This document shows positions 49,738 to 61,232 of a stretch of 64,000 bases of DNA, in pieces. The notes beneath the pieces were generated by a model that was not told the DNA's origin, did no database searches, and was given only the letters and a program-made list of their open reading frames with translations. The DNA is from Paralithodes platypus (Eukaryota > Arthropoda > Malacostraca > Decapoda > Lithodidae): positions 7,497,158 through 7,561,157 of the forward strand of contig CM064530.1 in the NCBI GenBank assembly GCA_032716605.1, written 5' to 3'. Numbering within the stretch: position 1 is the stretch's first letter; every line of letters starts with the position of its first letter. Position numbers and translations under genes: made by a program.

Positions 49738-49969
49738 GTTTTGCTTGGTCTGTGCTGTATTTATGTCTGTCGGATGTTGAATAGGGCGGGTAAGTGTAGG
49801 AACATGTTTGTATATTTCACTCGATATGAAGAAATGGAGCTTAAATATTGCTGATACCAATTATTGATCAAAATATACTTGGTGCCGACACATCACTTAT
49901 TAGCGCGACTGTACGCAAACCGAAAATACCTCGTAGGATATACGAAGCATCCTGATTCACACAGGATTA

Positions 49970-50104
49970 AGGGGGGTGACCTGTTTTTGTTCTGTCATTT
50001 TCTCTTTCTCTGGCTTGTATCCATTTGGCCCCATTCAGCCTACTGTTTTAAGACGTTTATCCCCATCCAGGTGTCAATTTCTTACTGGTGAGCGGTAGCG
50101 AGTC
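49970..50104 (+). mobile_element. Left half of foldback element family H
   Basis: ttaaggggggtgacctgt to gagcggtagcgag, cut exactly where the first large tandem unit starts. Confidence 0.75.
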
Positions 50105-50490
50105 AGCTACTGGTTGAAATGGTCTACTGGTTGAGTTGACCGGTCACCCATTTATTGTATTCTCTAGCAGAATGAAACACGGAGCTGCTAGCTTTCATCT
50201 GTAATCAAGACATCTTTTGGCAATAGAAAAGAAGGGGTTGGAGTCAATTTATATCTCCTGACCTGTGTCAATAATAAAAGAAGGGGTTGGAGTCAATTTA
50301 TATCTCCTGACCTGTGTCAATAATTAACTTATCTTTTTCATACTAATCTGTAACGTGTCACGGGTCATGAAAGACTTCAACCCCTTCTTCTCTATCTGCC
50401 GGAAGATGTTTTGGAATACAGACGAAAGCTTGCAGCTCCGTGGATCGTTTCCCTAGCGAGTACAATAAATAAATAAATAAAAAACAATCA

Positions 50491-50622
<132 letters not shown>

Positions 50623-50865
50623 TACCGGTATATATAAATACATATACTTCGCGAGTTTGCAATTGGGCACTAGAAATCCCTACTTCAAGATAATTGGTTG
50701 ATGGTACAGTTTGTTTTTGCATTTGAAAGATGCTATTCTGAAACAGTACCATTAGCCAATCCACTCGAAATACAGTTATCCAGCACAAAGACCAAGCCCA
50801 AAAGGTTAAACAAATTGTATCAACGTTGGGAGCCTGTCATTACTCATTTTGCATTGTTCATTTGA

Positions 50866-51879
50866 TTATATATAATTGTTAAGCTTTACTCTTTTAGAGC
50901 TTATTGTATGGCCATCCTGTAATTTCCTTTTCAGGCCCCTTCTCGTCTCCCCATGTTCACTTTGCTTTTTGACATCTATGACTATGCGTTCAGAGAGTTT
51001 TTGTTCACCTTGTCCAAGTGGAATTGGTTCACTGAATGAGTCATTAGAATCGAGCTTTATGAGCCGGAGAACCTCGTTTTCTATTATTCCCAATCTATCA
51101 TGAACTCTTTCACAAAAATCAAATTCGTCCTGAGCACTATCAGAACTATAATCTTCCCCAAGCCCATGTCCAAAATGGGAACATTTTAATACCCCAAGTT
51201 GTCTTAGGACATTCATCCCTATGCAGAAGTCGCTACCACCATCAGTGACTATTGCATTGTCGACTGTAACACTAACTGAACCATGGCTAATTACTAAATC
51301 TTTAATAATATTATTAATATATGTCGAATCTTTTACGTAAGTATGTACGTGCCATGGAGTAGACAGAGTAGTCACTTGTAAACCTAATTGGTCTACAATG
51401 TCTTGGGGAATGAATACATCAGAAGATCCTGTGTCGGGATATGCTTCGACCATGAAGGTGTCATCCACTGCAAACAACGTAGGAACACACACACGAGGAA
51501 TGGGAATGATGTCACCAACATTTCTCATTATCATGTAGGGTGATTCAGAATCCATATATAAATCACACTTATGACTAAATAAAATGTCTGCTCCCAACAG
51601 GCACCAGTCACTGGGCCTGTTTAAGGCTACCGCCACATACGGATGAAGAATTACCCCACATTCCAGTTCCATAGGTAAATTACCAATAGCTCCTATTATT
51701 CCGGAAAACAGATCTTTAACTTTCCGAAAGTTAGACTGTAAACCCATTTTCATCACTTGCAGAGGTGATATACACGTAAATGGGCACCCGGTATCAAGAT
51801 GAAAAGTAACATGATGACCCTCGAGTGTCCCATTAACGCATAATTGTTGACCACACCAATGAAGATCTACACGAGTCAT
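50866..51879 (-). CDS. Two-lobed retropepsin-like protein, copy 1 (337 aa)
   Basis: Intronless frame with two aspartic-protease-like lobes. Lobe 1 (about 10-110): FHLDTGCPFTCIS with Asp29, then CLLGADILF at 93-101, the hydrophobic-hydrophobic-Gly motif that closes a retropepsin. Lobe 2 (about 130-235): EAYPDTGSSDVFIP with Asp149, then FCIGMNVLRQLGV at 218-230. An acidic stretch (EDYSSDSAQDEFDF) and a basic tail (RRGLKRKLQ ... SSKRVKL, about 313-332) resembling a bipartite nuclear signal follow. Retropepsins are normally about 100-residue homodimers; a tandem pair could fold as one enzyme. No gag, RT or integrase is adjacent. Function unknown: a domesticated retroelement protease, or a gene of another mobile or endogenous element. 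The start ATG follows a TATA-containing upstream region. Confidence 0.85.
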   Translation of the reverse strand: MTRVDLHWCGQQLCVNGTLEGHHVTFHLDTGCPFTCISPLQVMKMGLQSNFRKVKDLFSGIIGAIGNLPMELECGVILHPYVAVALNRPSDWCLLGADILFSHKCDLYMDSESPYMIMRNVGDIIPIPRVCVPTLFAVDDTFMVEAYPDTGSSDVFIPQDIVDQLGLQVTTLSTPWHVHTYVKDSTYINNIIKDLVISHGSVSVTVDNAIVTDGGSDFCIGMNVLRQLGVLKCSHFGHGLGEDYSSDSAQDEFDFCERVHDRLGIIENEVLRLIKLDSNDSFSEPIPLGQGEQKLSERIVIDVKKQSEHGETRRGLKRKLQDGHTISSKRVKLNNYI

Positions 51880-52082
51880 ACTTGTATAATATAAAGCATA
51901 ACACTAGGTGTAAAAGTCTCTCTCTACCGAAGATCCTTGGCTAATGTCACCCTATAATCTTTAGAGACCCTTAATTAAAACACTGTATAGGCTACAACAG
52001 TGTTTTATAAGCACAACACAAAAAGACACCTGCTGTAAAGAGCTGAGATGCTAAACGAATGCATCCACGATTGGCTGCCTAC

Positions 52083-52090
52083 CTTATATA
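52083..52090 (-). promoter_or_regulatory. Candidate TATA box of protease-like gene, copy 1
   Basis: Minus strand ggctatataaggtagg, about 204 bases upstream of the ATG, followed by a ccaat 10-20 bases on and ctcagctc about 40 bases on. Identical in copies 2 (57568-57575) and 3 (63948-63955). Confidence 0.5.
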
Positions 52091-52413
52091 GCCTGTTCGC
52101 ATCTTGTCAGTTTGTATTTATTTAAAGTATTTTAAGTTATTACTTAATTAAACACTAAATAAATAAATATTTATAATACGTGTAACAAAATTAACAATAA
52201 TTAATGACTGAGTTAATGATTATATATAATATTTAAAAAAAAAAATAACGGTTTTAATCAGTTTTATTTAGTTTGCGCTTTTATCTCCATTTTCTATATT
52301 TCCTGTCAATCATAGAAAATTGTGAAAAATAGCGTAACCGTAATAATTTTTGTTGATTTTTTTTTCTCTCTCTCAATATTGCCCTGCTCGATTGGTACCT
52401 ACAATCTCCCCAG

Positions 52414-52628
52414 TTAACCCCTTCTGTTCCGGCGACGTCCTTTTAGCTTTATTCTGGCTACTATTAGACGATGTTATTCAGTTTAAAAAGGCCCTCCAGC
52501 AATTTACAGACTTCGAACTATCTCCCCGAACCCTTTTCACTACCACAGATCCTTCCTAAACTGCACAACATTGTCTAAATATAGCCAGTATAGAATTAAA
52601 AAGACGCCGCCGGTACAGAAGGGGTTAA
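52414..52628. mobile_element. TTAA-bounded MITE, family G, in unit copy 1
   Basis: ttaaccccttctgttccgg to ccggtacagaaggggttaa; internal ggctactattagacgatg / cattgtctaaatatagcc. Same place as 57901-58115. Confidence 0.88.
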
Positions 52629-52759
52629 TACAATCTCCACAGTTGCATGGTCCTAAATTTTATATTAACAGGCTTTTTGCTGGGTCTACTGAATATATAG
52701 TCACACATAAACACACATACAAACATACAGAGGCACAAGAACAACAAACTGTAGGCAAT

Positions 52760-52985
52760 TCGCGGTAAATAGGCAAGACATTATGACCTCTATCCTCTGT
52801 AGCTCAATAAGGGCTAGAGCAAATTGGCTGTATATTTCCACATCTATTCCTTGACTGACTCTTCCCAAATGGTAGAAATATTAGCTCGATTACTCTAGCC
52901 GTTTTTTGAGTTACAGAGTTTAGAGGTTAGCGGTTTCTCGCCTACTTACAGCGAATAGACTATAGTAAGTTTATAGTTATTATAT
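52760..52985. mobile_element. Diverged family I foldback element
   Basis: gactcttcccaaatggtaga, agctcgattactctagccgt match the interior of family I; the ends are worn. Confidence 0.5.
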
Positions 52986-53152
52986 TTAAATAGAATAACA
53001 AGGTATGGCTTACATGCAATAGTTCACACATGGAATAAATAAAATAGGCGTCGGAGATTTTGAATAAATAATACACAAAATACAACAAAGAATCATAGAC
53101 ATGAAATAATATACCCCAGAGCTTAAATACAACACAATATTAACACTAGGGT

Positions 53153-53156
<4 letters not shown>

Positions 53157-53232
<76 letters not shown>

Positions 53233-53365
53233 GTATATGAGTAGTGTTGATATTAGAGATGTGTACGGTAAATAGTTGATTGACTGATCGAGAGAGAGAG
53301 AGAGAGAGAGACGTATATAAGTAGTGTTGATATTAGAGATGTGACGGTAAATAGTTGATTGACTG

Positions 53366-53407
<42 letters not shown>

Positions 53408-53500
53408 GTATATGAGTAGTGTTGATATTAGAGATGTGTACGGTAAATAGTTGATTGACTGATCGAGAGAGAGAGAGAGGGAGAGGGAGGGTTACTATGG
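53157..53500 (+). repeat. (GA)n cluster with interspersed 60-bp unit
   Basis: (GA)n runs alternate three times with acgtatatgagtagtgttga ... gttgattgactgatc. Copy 2 has an expanded and partly deleted version at 58645-59000. Confidence 0.9.
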
Positions 53501-53559
53501 AGTGTAGTAAGTAGTAACCAAGATCTATTGTATACAGTATAGGTCTTGGTAGTAACTAA

Positions 53560-53607
53560 CCCCTTCAGTACCGGCGACGTCTGTATTATTTTATCCTAGC
53601 TACATTT
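53560..53607 (+). mobile_element. Family G left end, truncated
   Basis: aaccccttcagtaccggcga then gctacattta, cut by the foldback element H. Confidence 0.65.
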
Positions 53608-53984
53608 AGGGGGGTGACCTGCTTTTTGTTATTTCTGTCCTTTTCTCTCTTTCTCTGGCTTGTATCCATTCGGCCCCATTCAGCCAACTATTTCAAGACG
53701 TTTATCCCCATCTAGGTGTCGATTTCATCCTGGCGAGCGATAGCGAGCCAGCATTATATGAAGAAATCCGGCTTCGCCGGAGAAATTTTTCTATCGAAAA
53801 ATTTACAAATTTAGCTTGCTGTCTAACAAAATAAAAATATATGCTGGCTCGCTACCGCTCACCAGTAAGAAATTGACACCTGGATGGGGATAAACGTCTT
53901 AAAACAGTAGGCTGAATGGGGCCAAATGGATACAAGCCAGAGAAAGATAGAAAAGGACAGAACAAAAACAAGTCACCCCCCTTA
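53608..53984. mobile_element. Foldback element, family H, copy 1
   Basis: Arms of about 150 bases: ggggggtgacctgctttttg, tggcttgtatccattcggcc and gagcgatagcgagccagca on the left; their complements (tgctggctcgctaccgctca, ggccaaatggatacaagcca, caagtcacccccc) on the right. Central part has ccggcttcgccgg. Shares words with family A. Confidence 0.9.
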
Positions 53985-53988
53985 AAGC

Positions 53989-54120
53989 TCTGGTTTTGTT
54001 ATCCCGCTATAGTAATCGGTAGCATTATTCCACATATTTACAACTCTGTTACCAAACCAATATTTGACTATATCTTTTCTGAAACATATTTTATCTAATT
54101 TGAATAGTACGGTTCTGGGA
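53989..54120 (-). mobile_element. LINE C-terminal fragment
   Basis: Minus strand gives KDIVKYWFGNRVVNMWNNAT, the end of a CR1-like RT. Confidence 0.65.
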
Positions 54121-54229
54121 CTAAATTCATGCCATTTTGGAGAAATACTACCATTACTTTACGAACACGTGGAATATTTGGGCATGTATGCTGGAAATGG
54201 GTGAGCAACTAATAGGACTGGGACTACAT

Positions 54230-54425
54230 TAATGCCATTTTGGAAATATATAACCATTACTTTTAAAAAACGTGGACAAATGAAATGTTTGTGATACATT
54301 TCTATTGGTAACAGACTTTTAGATAAGTGGAATAGGCTACCGAGTGCTGTAGTGGGTTCAAGAACGATAGAGAGCTTTAATTTAAAATTAGATAGGTATA
54401 TGGACGCGATGGGTTGAGTGTGAAA
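54230..54425 (+). mobile_element. LINE C-terminal fragment, opposite orientation
   Basis: Plus strand gives NRLLDKWNRLPSAVVGSRTI, ESFNLKLDRYMDAMG, then a stop. The minus-strand 110-codon frame here (54159-54491) is its shadow. Confidence 0.75.
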
Positions 54426-54581
54426 GGGATCTGCCGTGTGTGGCCCAGTCGGCTCTCTGGTGATTCCCGTGTTCTTATGTACTTTAAACACACGTGGATA
54501 ATTTGGGCATGGATGCAGGACATGTGGGTGGAGAAAATGAATACTACTGGGACTAATTCAAGCCATTTTGGAGAAATATTA

Positions 54582-54803
54582 CTATAGGTAGCGCCAACGA
54601 ACTTGACAATTTGCTTGACCCTTTAACTTCTCATAAATCAAAAGGGCCTAGAGCAAACTGACTGTAAATATCTACACCTATTTCCTGGTGGGCTCTTCCC
54701 TTATGATATAAATGTCAGCTCGATTGCTTTCATTCATTTTGAGTTACGGTATGAGAAGTTAAGGGGTCAAGAAAATTGTCAAGTTCGTTGGCGCTACCTA
54801 TAG
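54582..54803. mobile_element. Foldback MITE, family I, in unit copy 1
   Basis: ataggtagcgccaacgaact / agttcgttggcgctacctat, near-perfect ends; flanked by acta/tagt, consistent with a TA target. Copy 2 equivalent at 60093-60316. Confidence 0.9.
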
Positions 54804-55386
54804 TACCATTACTTTAAGAACACGTGAAATATTTGGGCATGAATGCAGGACATGGGTGAGACATTAATAGTACTGGGACAAATTCATGCCATTTTGGTAA
54901 AAAAAATAACCATTACTTTAAAATACACGTGGACAATTTGGTGATCAGCTGTAAAAAGTCGTCTGTGTGTGCCGAAAAGTCGATGTAATTTGGAGATGTT
55001 GTCAGTGTGCTTATATATTATGGTAGTTGCGGGGGTAATGTGTCAGCTATAGAAAGTACGACATATAGCTTATAATTAAGAATGATTGATGGAGAGAAAG
55101 GGTGAAGAACTGCGGGATATCACCATTTAAAGGGCCCAGGTCGCTTACTGTACAAAACAACGTGTCTGGCGCGGCAACTCCAAGAATTTCTGGTAGGGAG
55201 AATTAAGGTGCATGGATCGTCCTAAGGATATTTTGATTTGATTAACACATCTTCAAAACCCTTATATATACATATAAATTGACTTTTTTAATAGCCAATT
55301 AAACGCAGAAGAGGTAGTAGAAGTTACAATACAAATTAAATTAGCTTATACGAATAATGATGTGTGAGAAAAATTACGGACAATAG

Positions 55387-55500
<114 letters not shown>

Positions 55501-55554
55501 AATCACAAATAAACTCAATTAGGCCTAATACATTTATTGGGTTCCATGTCATCT

Positions 55555-55709
55555 CAACCAGTAGACCATTTCAATCAGTAGCTCTCAACCAGTGCCAAAT
55601 TAACCCAGACCAACCAAACTAGTGCCAAAATATAGTACTAACCTAACCTAACCGTATTGGTTGATTTGGCACTGGTTGAGAGCTACTGGTTGAAATGGTC
55701 TACTAGTTG
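55555..55709. repeat. Palindrome at the junction of unit copies 1 and 2
   Basis: Arms 55555-55600 and 55664-55709: caaccagtagaccatttca / tgaaatggtctactagttg and caaccagtgccaaat / atttggcactggttg. Repeated at 61905-62059, the junction of copies 2 and 3. Copy 1 begins inside the right arm. Confidence 0.88.
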
Positions 55710-56066
55710 AGTTGACCGGTCACCCATTTATTGTATTCTCTAGCAGAATGAAACACGGAGCTGCTAGCTTTCATCTGTAATCAAGACATCTTTTGGCAAT
55801 AGAAAAGAAGGGGTTGGAGTCAATTTATATCTCCTGACCTGTGTCAATAATAAAAGAAGGGGTTGGAGTCAATTTATATCTCCTGACCTGTGTCAATAAT
55901 TAACTTATCTTTTTCATACTAATCTGTAACGTGTCACGGGTCATGAAAGACTTCAACCCCTTCTTCTCTATCTGCCGGAAGATGTTTTGGAATACAGACG
56001 AAAGCTTGCAGCTCCGTGGATCGTTTCCCTAGCGAGTACAATAAATAAATAAATAAAAAACAATCA

Positions 56067-56117
<51 letters not shown>

Positions 56118-56353
56118 ATATATAAATACATATACTTCGCGAGTTTGCAATTGGGCACTAGAAATCCCTACTTCAAGATAATTGGTTGATGGTACAGTTT
56201 GTTTTTGCATTTGAAAGATGCTATTCTGAAACAGTACCATTAGCCAATCCACTCGAAATACAGTTATCCAGCACAAAGACCAAGCCCAAAAGGTTAAACA
56301 AATTGTATCAACATTGCGAGCCTGTCATTACTCATTTTGCATTGTTCATTTGA

Positions 56354-57364
56354 TTATATATAATTGTTAAGCTTTACTCTTTTAGAGCTTATTGTATGGC
56401 CATCCTGTAATTTCCTTTTCAGGCCCCTTCTCGTCTCCCCATGTTCACTTTTCTTTTTGACATCTATGACTATGCGTTCACAGAGTTTTTGTCCACCTTG
56501 TCCTAGTGGAATTGGTTCACTGAATGAGTCATTAGAATCGAGCTTTATGAGCCGGAGAACCTCGTTTTCTATTATTCCCAATCTATCATGAACTCTTTCA
56601 CAAAAATCAAATTCGTCCTGAGCACTATCAGAACTATAATCTTCCCCAAGCCCATGTCCAAAATGGGAACATTTTAATACCCCAAGTTGTCTTAGGACAT
56701 TCATCCCTATGCAGAAGTCGCTACCACCATCAGTGACTATTGCATTGTCGACTGTAACACTAACTGAACCATGGCTAATTACTAAATCTTTAATAATATT
56801 ATTAATATATGTCGAATCTTTTACGTAAGTATGTACGTGCCATGGAGTAGACAGAGTAGTCACTTGTAAACCTAATTGGTCTACAATGTCTTGGGGAATG
56901 AATACATCAGAAGATCCTGTGTCGGGATATGCTTCGACCATGAAGGTGTCATCCACTGCAAACGTAGGAACACACACACGAGGAATGGGAATGATGTCAC
57001 CAACATTTCTCATTATCATGTAGGGTGATTCAGAATCCATATATAAATCACACTTATGACTAAATAAAATGTCTGCTCCCAACAGGCACCAGTCACTGGG
57101 CCTGTTTAAGGCTACCGCCACATACGGATGAAGAATTACCCCACATTCCAGTTCCATAGGTAAATTACCAATAGCTCCTATTATTCCGGAAAACAGATCT
57201 TTAACTTTCCGAAAGTTAGACTGTAAACCCATTTTCATCACTTGCAGAGGTGATATACACGTAAATGGGCACCCGGTATCAAGATGAAAAGTAACATGAT
57301 GACCCTCGAGTGTCCCATTAACGCATAATTGTTGACCACACCAATGAAGATCTACACGAGTCAT
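56354..57364 (-). CDS. Two-lobed retropepsin-like protein, copy 2 (336 aa)
   Basis: Same protein as 50866-51879 with a one-codon deletion (PTFAVDD for PTLFAVDD) and a few substitutions (GQGGQKLCER, DVKKKSEH). Both DTG motifs, LLGADIL and IGMNVL are unchanged. The 3-base deletion keeps the frame, and the rarity of changes shows a recent duplication. Confidence 0.85.
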   Translation of the reverse strand: MTRVDLHWCGQQLCVNGTLEGHHVTFHLDTGCPFTCISPLQVMKMGLQSNFRKVKDLFSGIIGAIGNLPMELECGVILHPYVAVALNRPSDWCLLGADILFSHKCDLYMDSESPYMIMRNVGDIIPIPRVCVPTFAVDDTFMVEAYPDTGSSDVFIPQDIVDQLGLQVTTLSTPWHVHTYVKDSTYINNIIKDLVISHGSVSVTVDNAIVTDGGSDFCIGMNVLRQLGVLKCSHFGHGLGEDYSSDSAQDEFDFCERVHDRLGIIENEVLRLIKLDSNDSFSEPIPLGQGGQKLCERIVIDVKKKSEHGETRRGLKRKLQDGHTISSKRVKLNNYI

Positions 57365-57567
57365 ACTTGTATAATATAAAGCATAACACTAGGTGTAAAA
57401 GTCTCTCTCTACCGAAGATCCTTGGCTAATGTCACCCTATAATCTTTAGAGACCCTTAATTAAAACACTGTATAGGCTACAACAGTGTTTTATAAGCACA
57501 ACACAAAAAGACACCTGCTGTAAAGAGCTGAGATGCTAAACGAATGCATCCACGATTGGCTGCCTAC

Positions 57568-57575
57568 CTTATATA
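57568..57575 (-). promoter_or_regulatory. Candidate TATA box, copy 2
   Basis: Same ggctatataaggtagg context and spacing as in copy 1. Confidence 0.45.
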
Positions 57576-57900
57576 GCCTGTTCGCATCTTGTCAGTTTGT
57601 ATTTATTTAAAGTATTTTAAGTTATTACTTAATTAAACACTAAATAAATAAATATTTATAATACGTGTAACAAAATTAACAATAATTAATGACTGAGTTA
57701 ATGATTATATATAATATTTAAAAAAAAAAAAATAACGGTTTTAATCAGTTTTATTTAGTTTGCGCTTTTATCTCCATTTTCTATATTTCCTGTCAATCAT
57801 AGAAAATTGTGAAAAATAGCGTAACCGTAATAATTTTTGTTGATTTTGTTTTCTCTCTCTCAATATTGCCCTGCTCGATTGGTACCTACAATCTCCCCAG

Positions 57901-58115
57901 TTAACCCCTTCTGTTCCGGCGACGTCCTTTTAGCTTTATTCTGGCTACTATTAGACGATGTTATTCAGTTTAAAAAGGCCCTCCAGCAATTTACAGACTT
58001 CGAACTATCTCCCCGAACCCTTTTCACTACCACAGATCCTTCCTAAACTGCACAACATTGTCTAAATATAGCCAGTATAGAATTAAAAAGACGCCGCCGG
58101 TACAGAAGGGGTTAA
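57901..58115. mobile_element. MITE family G in unit copy 2
   Basis: Identical in position and nearly in sequence to 52414-52628, so it was present before the unit was duplicated. Confidence 0.87.
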
Positions 58116-58640
58116 TACAATCTCCACAGTTGCATGGTCCTAAATTTTATATTAACAGGCTTTTTGCTGGGTCTACTGAATATATAGTCACACATAAACA
58201 CACATACAAACATACAGAGGCACAAGAACAACAAACTGTAGGCAATTCGCTGTAAATAGGCAAGACATTATGACCTCTATCCTCTGTAGCTCAATAAGGG
58301 CTAGAGCAAATTGGCTGTATATTTCCACATCTATTCCTTGACTGACTCTTCCCAAATGGTAGAAATATTAGCTCGATTACTCTAGCCGTTTTTTTTAGTT
58401 ACAGAGTTTAGAGGTTAGCGGTTTCTCGCCTACTTACAGCGAATAGACTATAGTAAGTTTATAGTTATTATATTTAAATAGAATAACAAGGTATGGCTTA
58501 CATGAAATAGTTCACACATGGAATAAATAAAATAGGCGTCGGAGATTTTGAATAAATAATACACAAAATACAACAAAGAATCATAGACATGAAATAATAT
58601 ACCCCAGAGCTTAAATACAACACAATATTAACACTAGGGT

Positions 58641-58644
<4 letters not shown>

Positions 58645-58716
<72 letters not shown>

Positions 58717-58845
58717 GTATATGAGTAGTGTTGATATTAGAGATGTGTACGGTAAATAGTTGATTGACTGATCGAGAGAGAGAGAGAGAGACGTATATGA
58801 GTAGTGTTGATATTAGAGATGTGACGGTAAATAGTTGATTGACTG

Positions 58846-58876
<31 letters not shown>

Positions 58877-59000
58877 CGTATATGAGTAGTGTTGATATTA
58901 GAGATGTGTACGGTAAATAGTTGAGAGAGAGAGAGAGAGAGAGAGAGAGGTACGGTAAATAGTTGATTGACTGATCGAGAGAGAGAGAGAGAGGGAGAGG
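58645..59000 (+). repeat. (GA)n cluster in unit copy 2
   Basis: Same arrangement as 53157-53500 with one extra shortened module (gtacggtaaatagttgagag). Confidence 0.88.
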
Positions 59001-59120
59001 GAGGGTTACTATGGAGTGTAGTAAGTAGTAACCAAGATCTATTGTATACAGTATAGGTCTTGGTAGTAACTAACCCCTTCAGTACTGGCGACGTCTGTAT
59101 TATTTTATCCTAGCTACATT

Positions 59121-59497
59121 TAGGGGGGTGACCTGCTTTTTGTTATTTCTGTCCTTTTCTCTCTTTCTCTGGCTTGTATCCATTCGGCCCCATTCAGCCA
59201 ACTATTTCAAGACGTTTATCCCCATCTAGGTGTCGATTTCATCCTGGCGAGCGATAGCGAGCCAGCATTATATGAAGAAATCCGGCTTCGCCGGAGAAAT
59301 TTTTCTATCGAAAAATTTACAAATTTAGCTTGCTGTCTAACAAAAATAAAATATATGCTGGCTCGCTACCGCTCACCAGTAAGAAATTGACACCTGGATG
59401 GGGATAAACGTCTTAAAACAGTAGGCTGAATGGGGCCAAATGGATACAAGCCAGAGAAAGATAGAAAAGGACAGAACAAAAACAGGTCACCCCCCTT
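59121..59497. mobile_element. Foldback element, family H, copy 2
   Basis: Counterpart of 53608-53984; same arms. Confidence 0.88.
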
Positions 59498-59739
59498 AAA
59501 GCTCTGGTTTTGTTATCCCGCTATAGTAATCGGTAGCATTATTCCACATATTTACAACTCTGTTACCAAACCAATATTTGACTATCTTTTCTGAAACATA
59601 TTTTATCTAATTTGAATAGTACGGTTCTGGGACTAAATTCATGCCATTTTGGAGAAATACTACCATTACTTTACGAACACGTGGAATATTTGGGCATGTA
59701 TGCTGGAAATGGGTGAGCAACTAATAGGACTGGGACTAC

Positions 59740-59940
59740 ATTAATGCCATTTTGGAAATATATAACCATTACTTTCAAAAAACGTGGACAAATGAAATGT
59801 TTGTGATACATTTCTATTGGTAACAGACTTTTAGATAAGTGGAATAGGCTACCGAGTGCTGTAGTGGGTTCAAGAACGATAGAGAGCTTTAATTTAAAAT
59901 TAGATAGGTATATGGACGCGATGGGTTGAGTGTGAAAGGG
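59740..59940 (+). mobile_element. LINE C-terminal fragment in unit copy 2
   Basis: Counterpart of 54230-54425, same peptide NRLLDKWNRLPSAVVGSRTI. Confidence 0.72.
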
Positions 59941-60092
59941 ATCTGCCGTGTGTGGCCCAGTCGGCTCTCTGGTGATTCCCGTGTTCTTATGTACTTTAAA
60001 CACACGTGGATAATTTGGGCATGGATGCAGGACATGTGGGTGGAGAAAATGAATACTACTGGGACTAATTCAAGCCATTTTGGAGAAATATT

Positions 60093-60316
60093 ACTATAGG
60101 TAGCGCCAACGAACTTGACAATTTGCTTGACCCTTTAACTTCTCATAAATCAAAAGGGCCTAGAGCAAACTGACTGTAAATATCTACACCTATTTCCTGG
60201 TGGGCTCTTCCCTTATGATATAAATGTCAGCTCGATTGCTTTCATTCATTTTGAGTTACGGTATGAGAAGTTAAGGGGTCAAGAAAATTGTCAAGTTCGT
60301 TGGCGCTACCTATAGT
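60093..60316. mobile_element. Foldback MITE, family I, in unit copy 2
   Basis: Counterpart of 54582-54803. Confidence 0.88.
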
Positions 60317-60399
60317 ACCATTACTTTAAGAACACGTGAAATATTTGGGCATGAATGCAGGACATGGGTGAGACATTAATAGTACTGGGACAAATTCAT

Positions 60400-61232
60400 C
60401 TGTTACGTATCTTGATCCTCAAGTGGTTAACTTGATGAATCTAGATAGCACAGAGATATATATTAAGGTATCAGTCAGCTGAAGGCAAAACAAAAGTAAA
60501 ATCTAATAAAATAATTTCCTGTTGTTGCTTCCTTTCCTTTTGGATCTTAGGACTTAGTATCCTTTATTGACTGATACTCTTTAATTATGAAAAATACTGA
60601 AACTAAATAAAGTCATGTAGTCATGTAGTATTTATAAAGAATTATTATTTAACCGAAGCTTAGTAGGCTATGGTTATGAACCGAAGAAGTTATATCTAAA
60701 GAAGGACTATTAATTCTATAAAAAGTCTTGAAAGATAAATATTAAAGTAAGAATATTTCTGTCTCTTACCCTTTTTTAAATGAATAGATAGTTTTCTTCT
60801 ATGTCCTTTTATTTATATTTAATGTAATTATTCTTGGTTCTTGTCTTACGTTAATAGTATTATATTATTATTATCATCAGGAGTAATATCAAAGTCACAT
60901 AAAAAGTTAGATATATTTAATAATTAGTTAAATGTATTTCTTAACCACGTAACATTGAGGTTTGATTATGAGTAAATAAAGTTACAGGATCGTTTCATAG
61001 ATTCGATTCAGGTCTCACTCAAATAATATGAAAAGCAAAATATAATATTTTGAAGCAAAAGAATTTTCTTCAGCTTAGGAAATCACTATAAGTAATATTA
61101 ACACAGCCATGTTAGTCTAAGGCGATATTACTAATACGAGACAATAGCATCACCGTACTAAGCACCATTAAGCAATGTAAGCTTAATTCAAAGAAAATGA
61201 AAGAACTCGTAAGTATTAATATAAAACAATAG
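60400..61232. other. Segment unique to unit copy 2
   Basis: AT-rich (tgttacgtatcttgatcctc at left, taatataaaacaatagcc at right). No coding frame or known element. It is continuous with the inverted segment at 61233-61513. Confidence 0.7.

Noticed and set aside
54159..54491. 110-codon minus-strand frame, repeated at 59671-60003
   Set aside because: The plus strand carries a recognisable LINE RT C-terminus (NRLLDKWNRLPSAVV); the minus frame is its shadow and is repeated only because the unit is duplicated.
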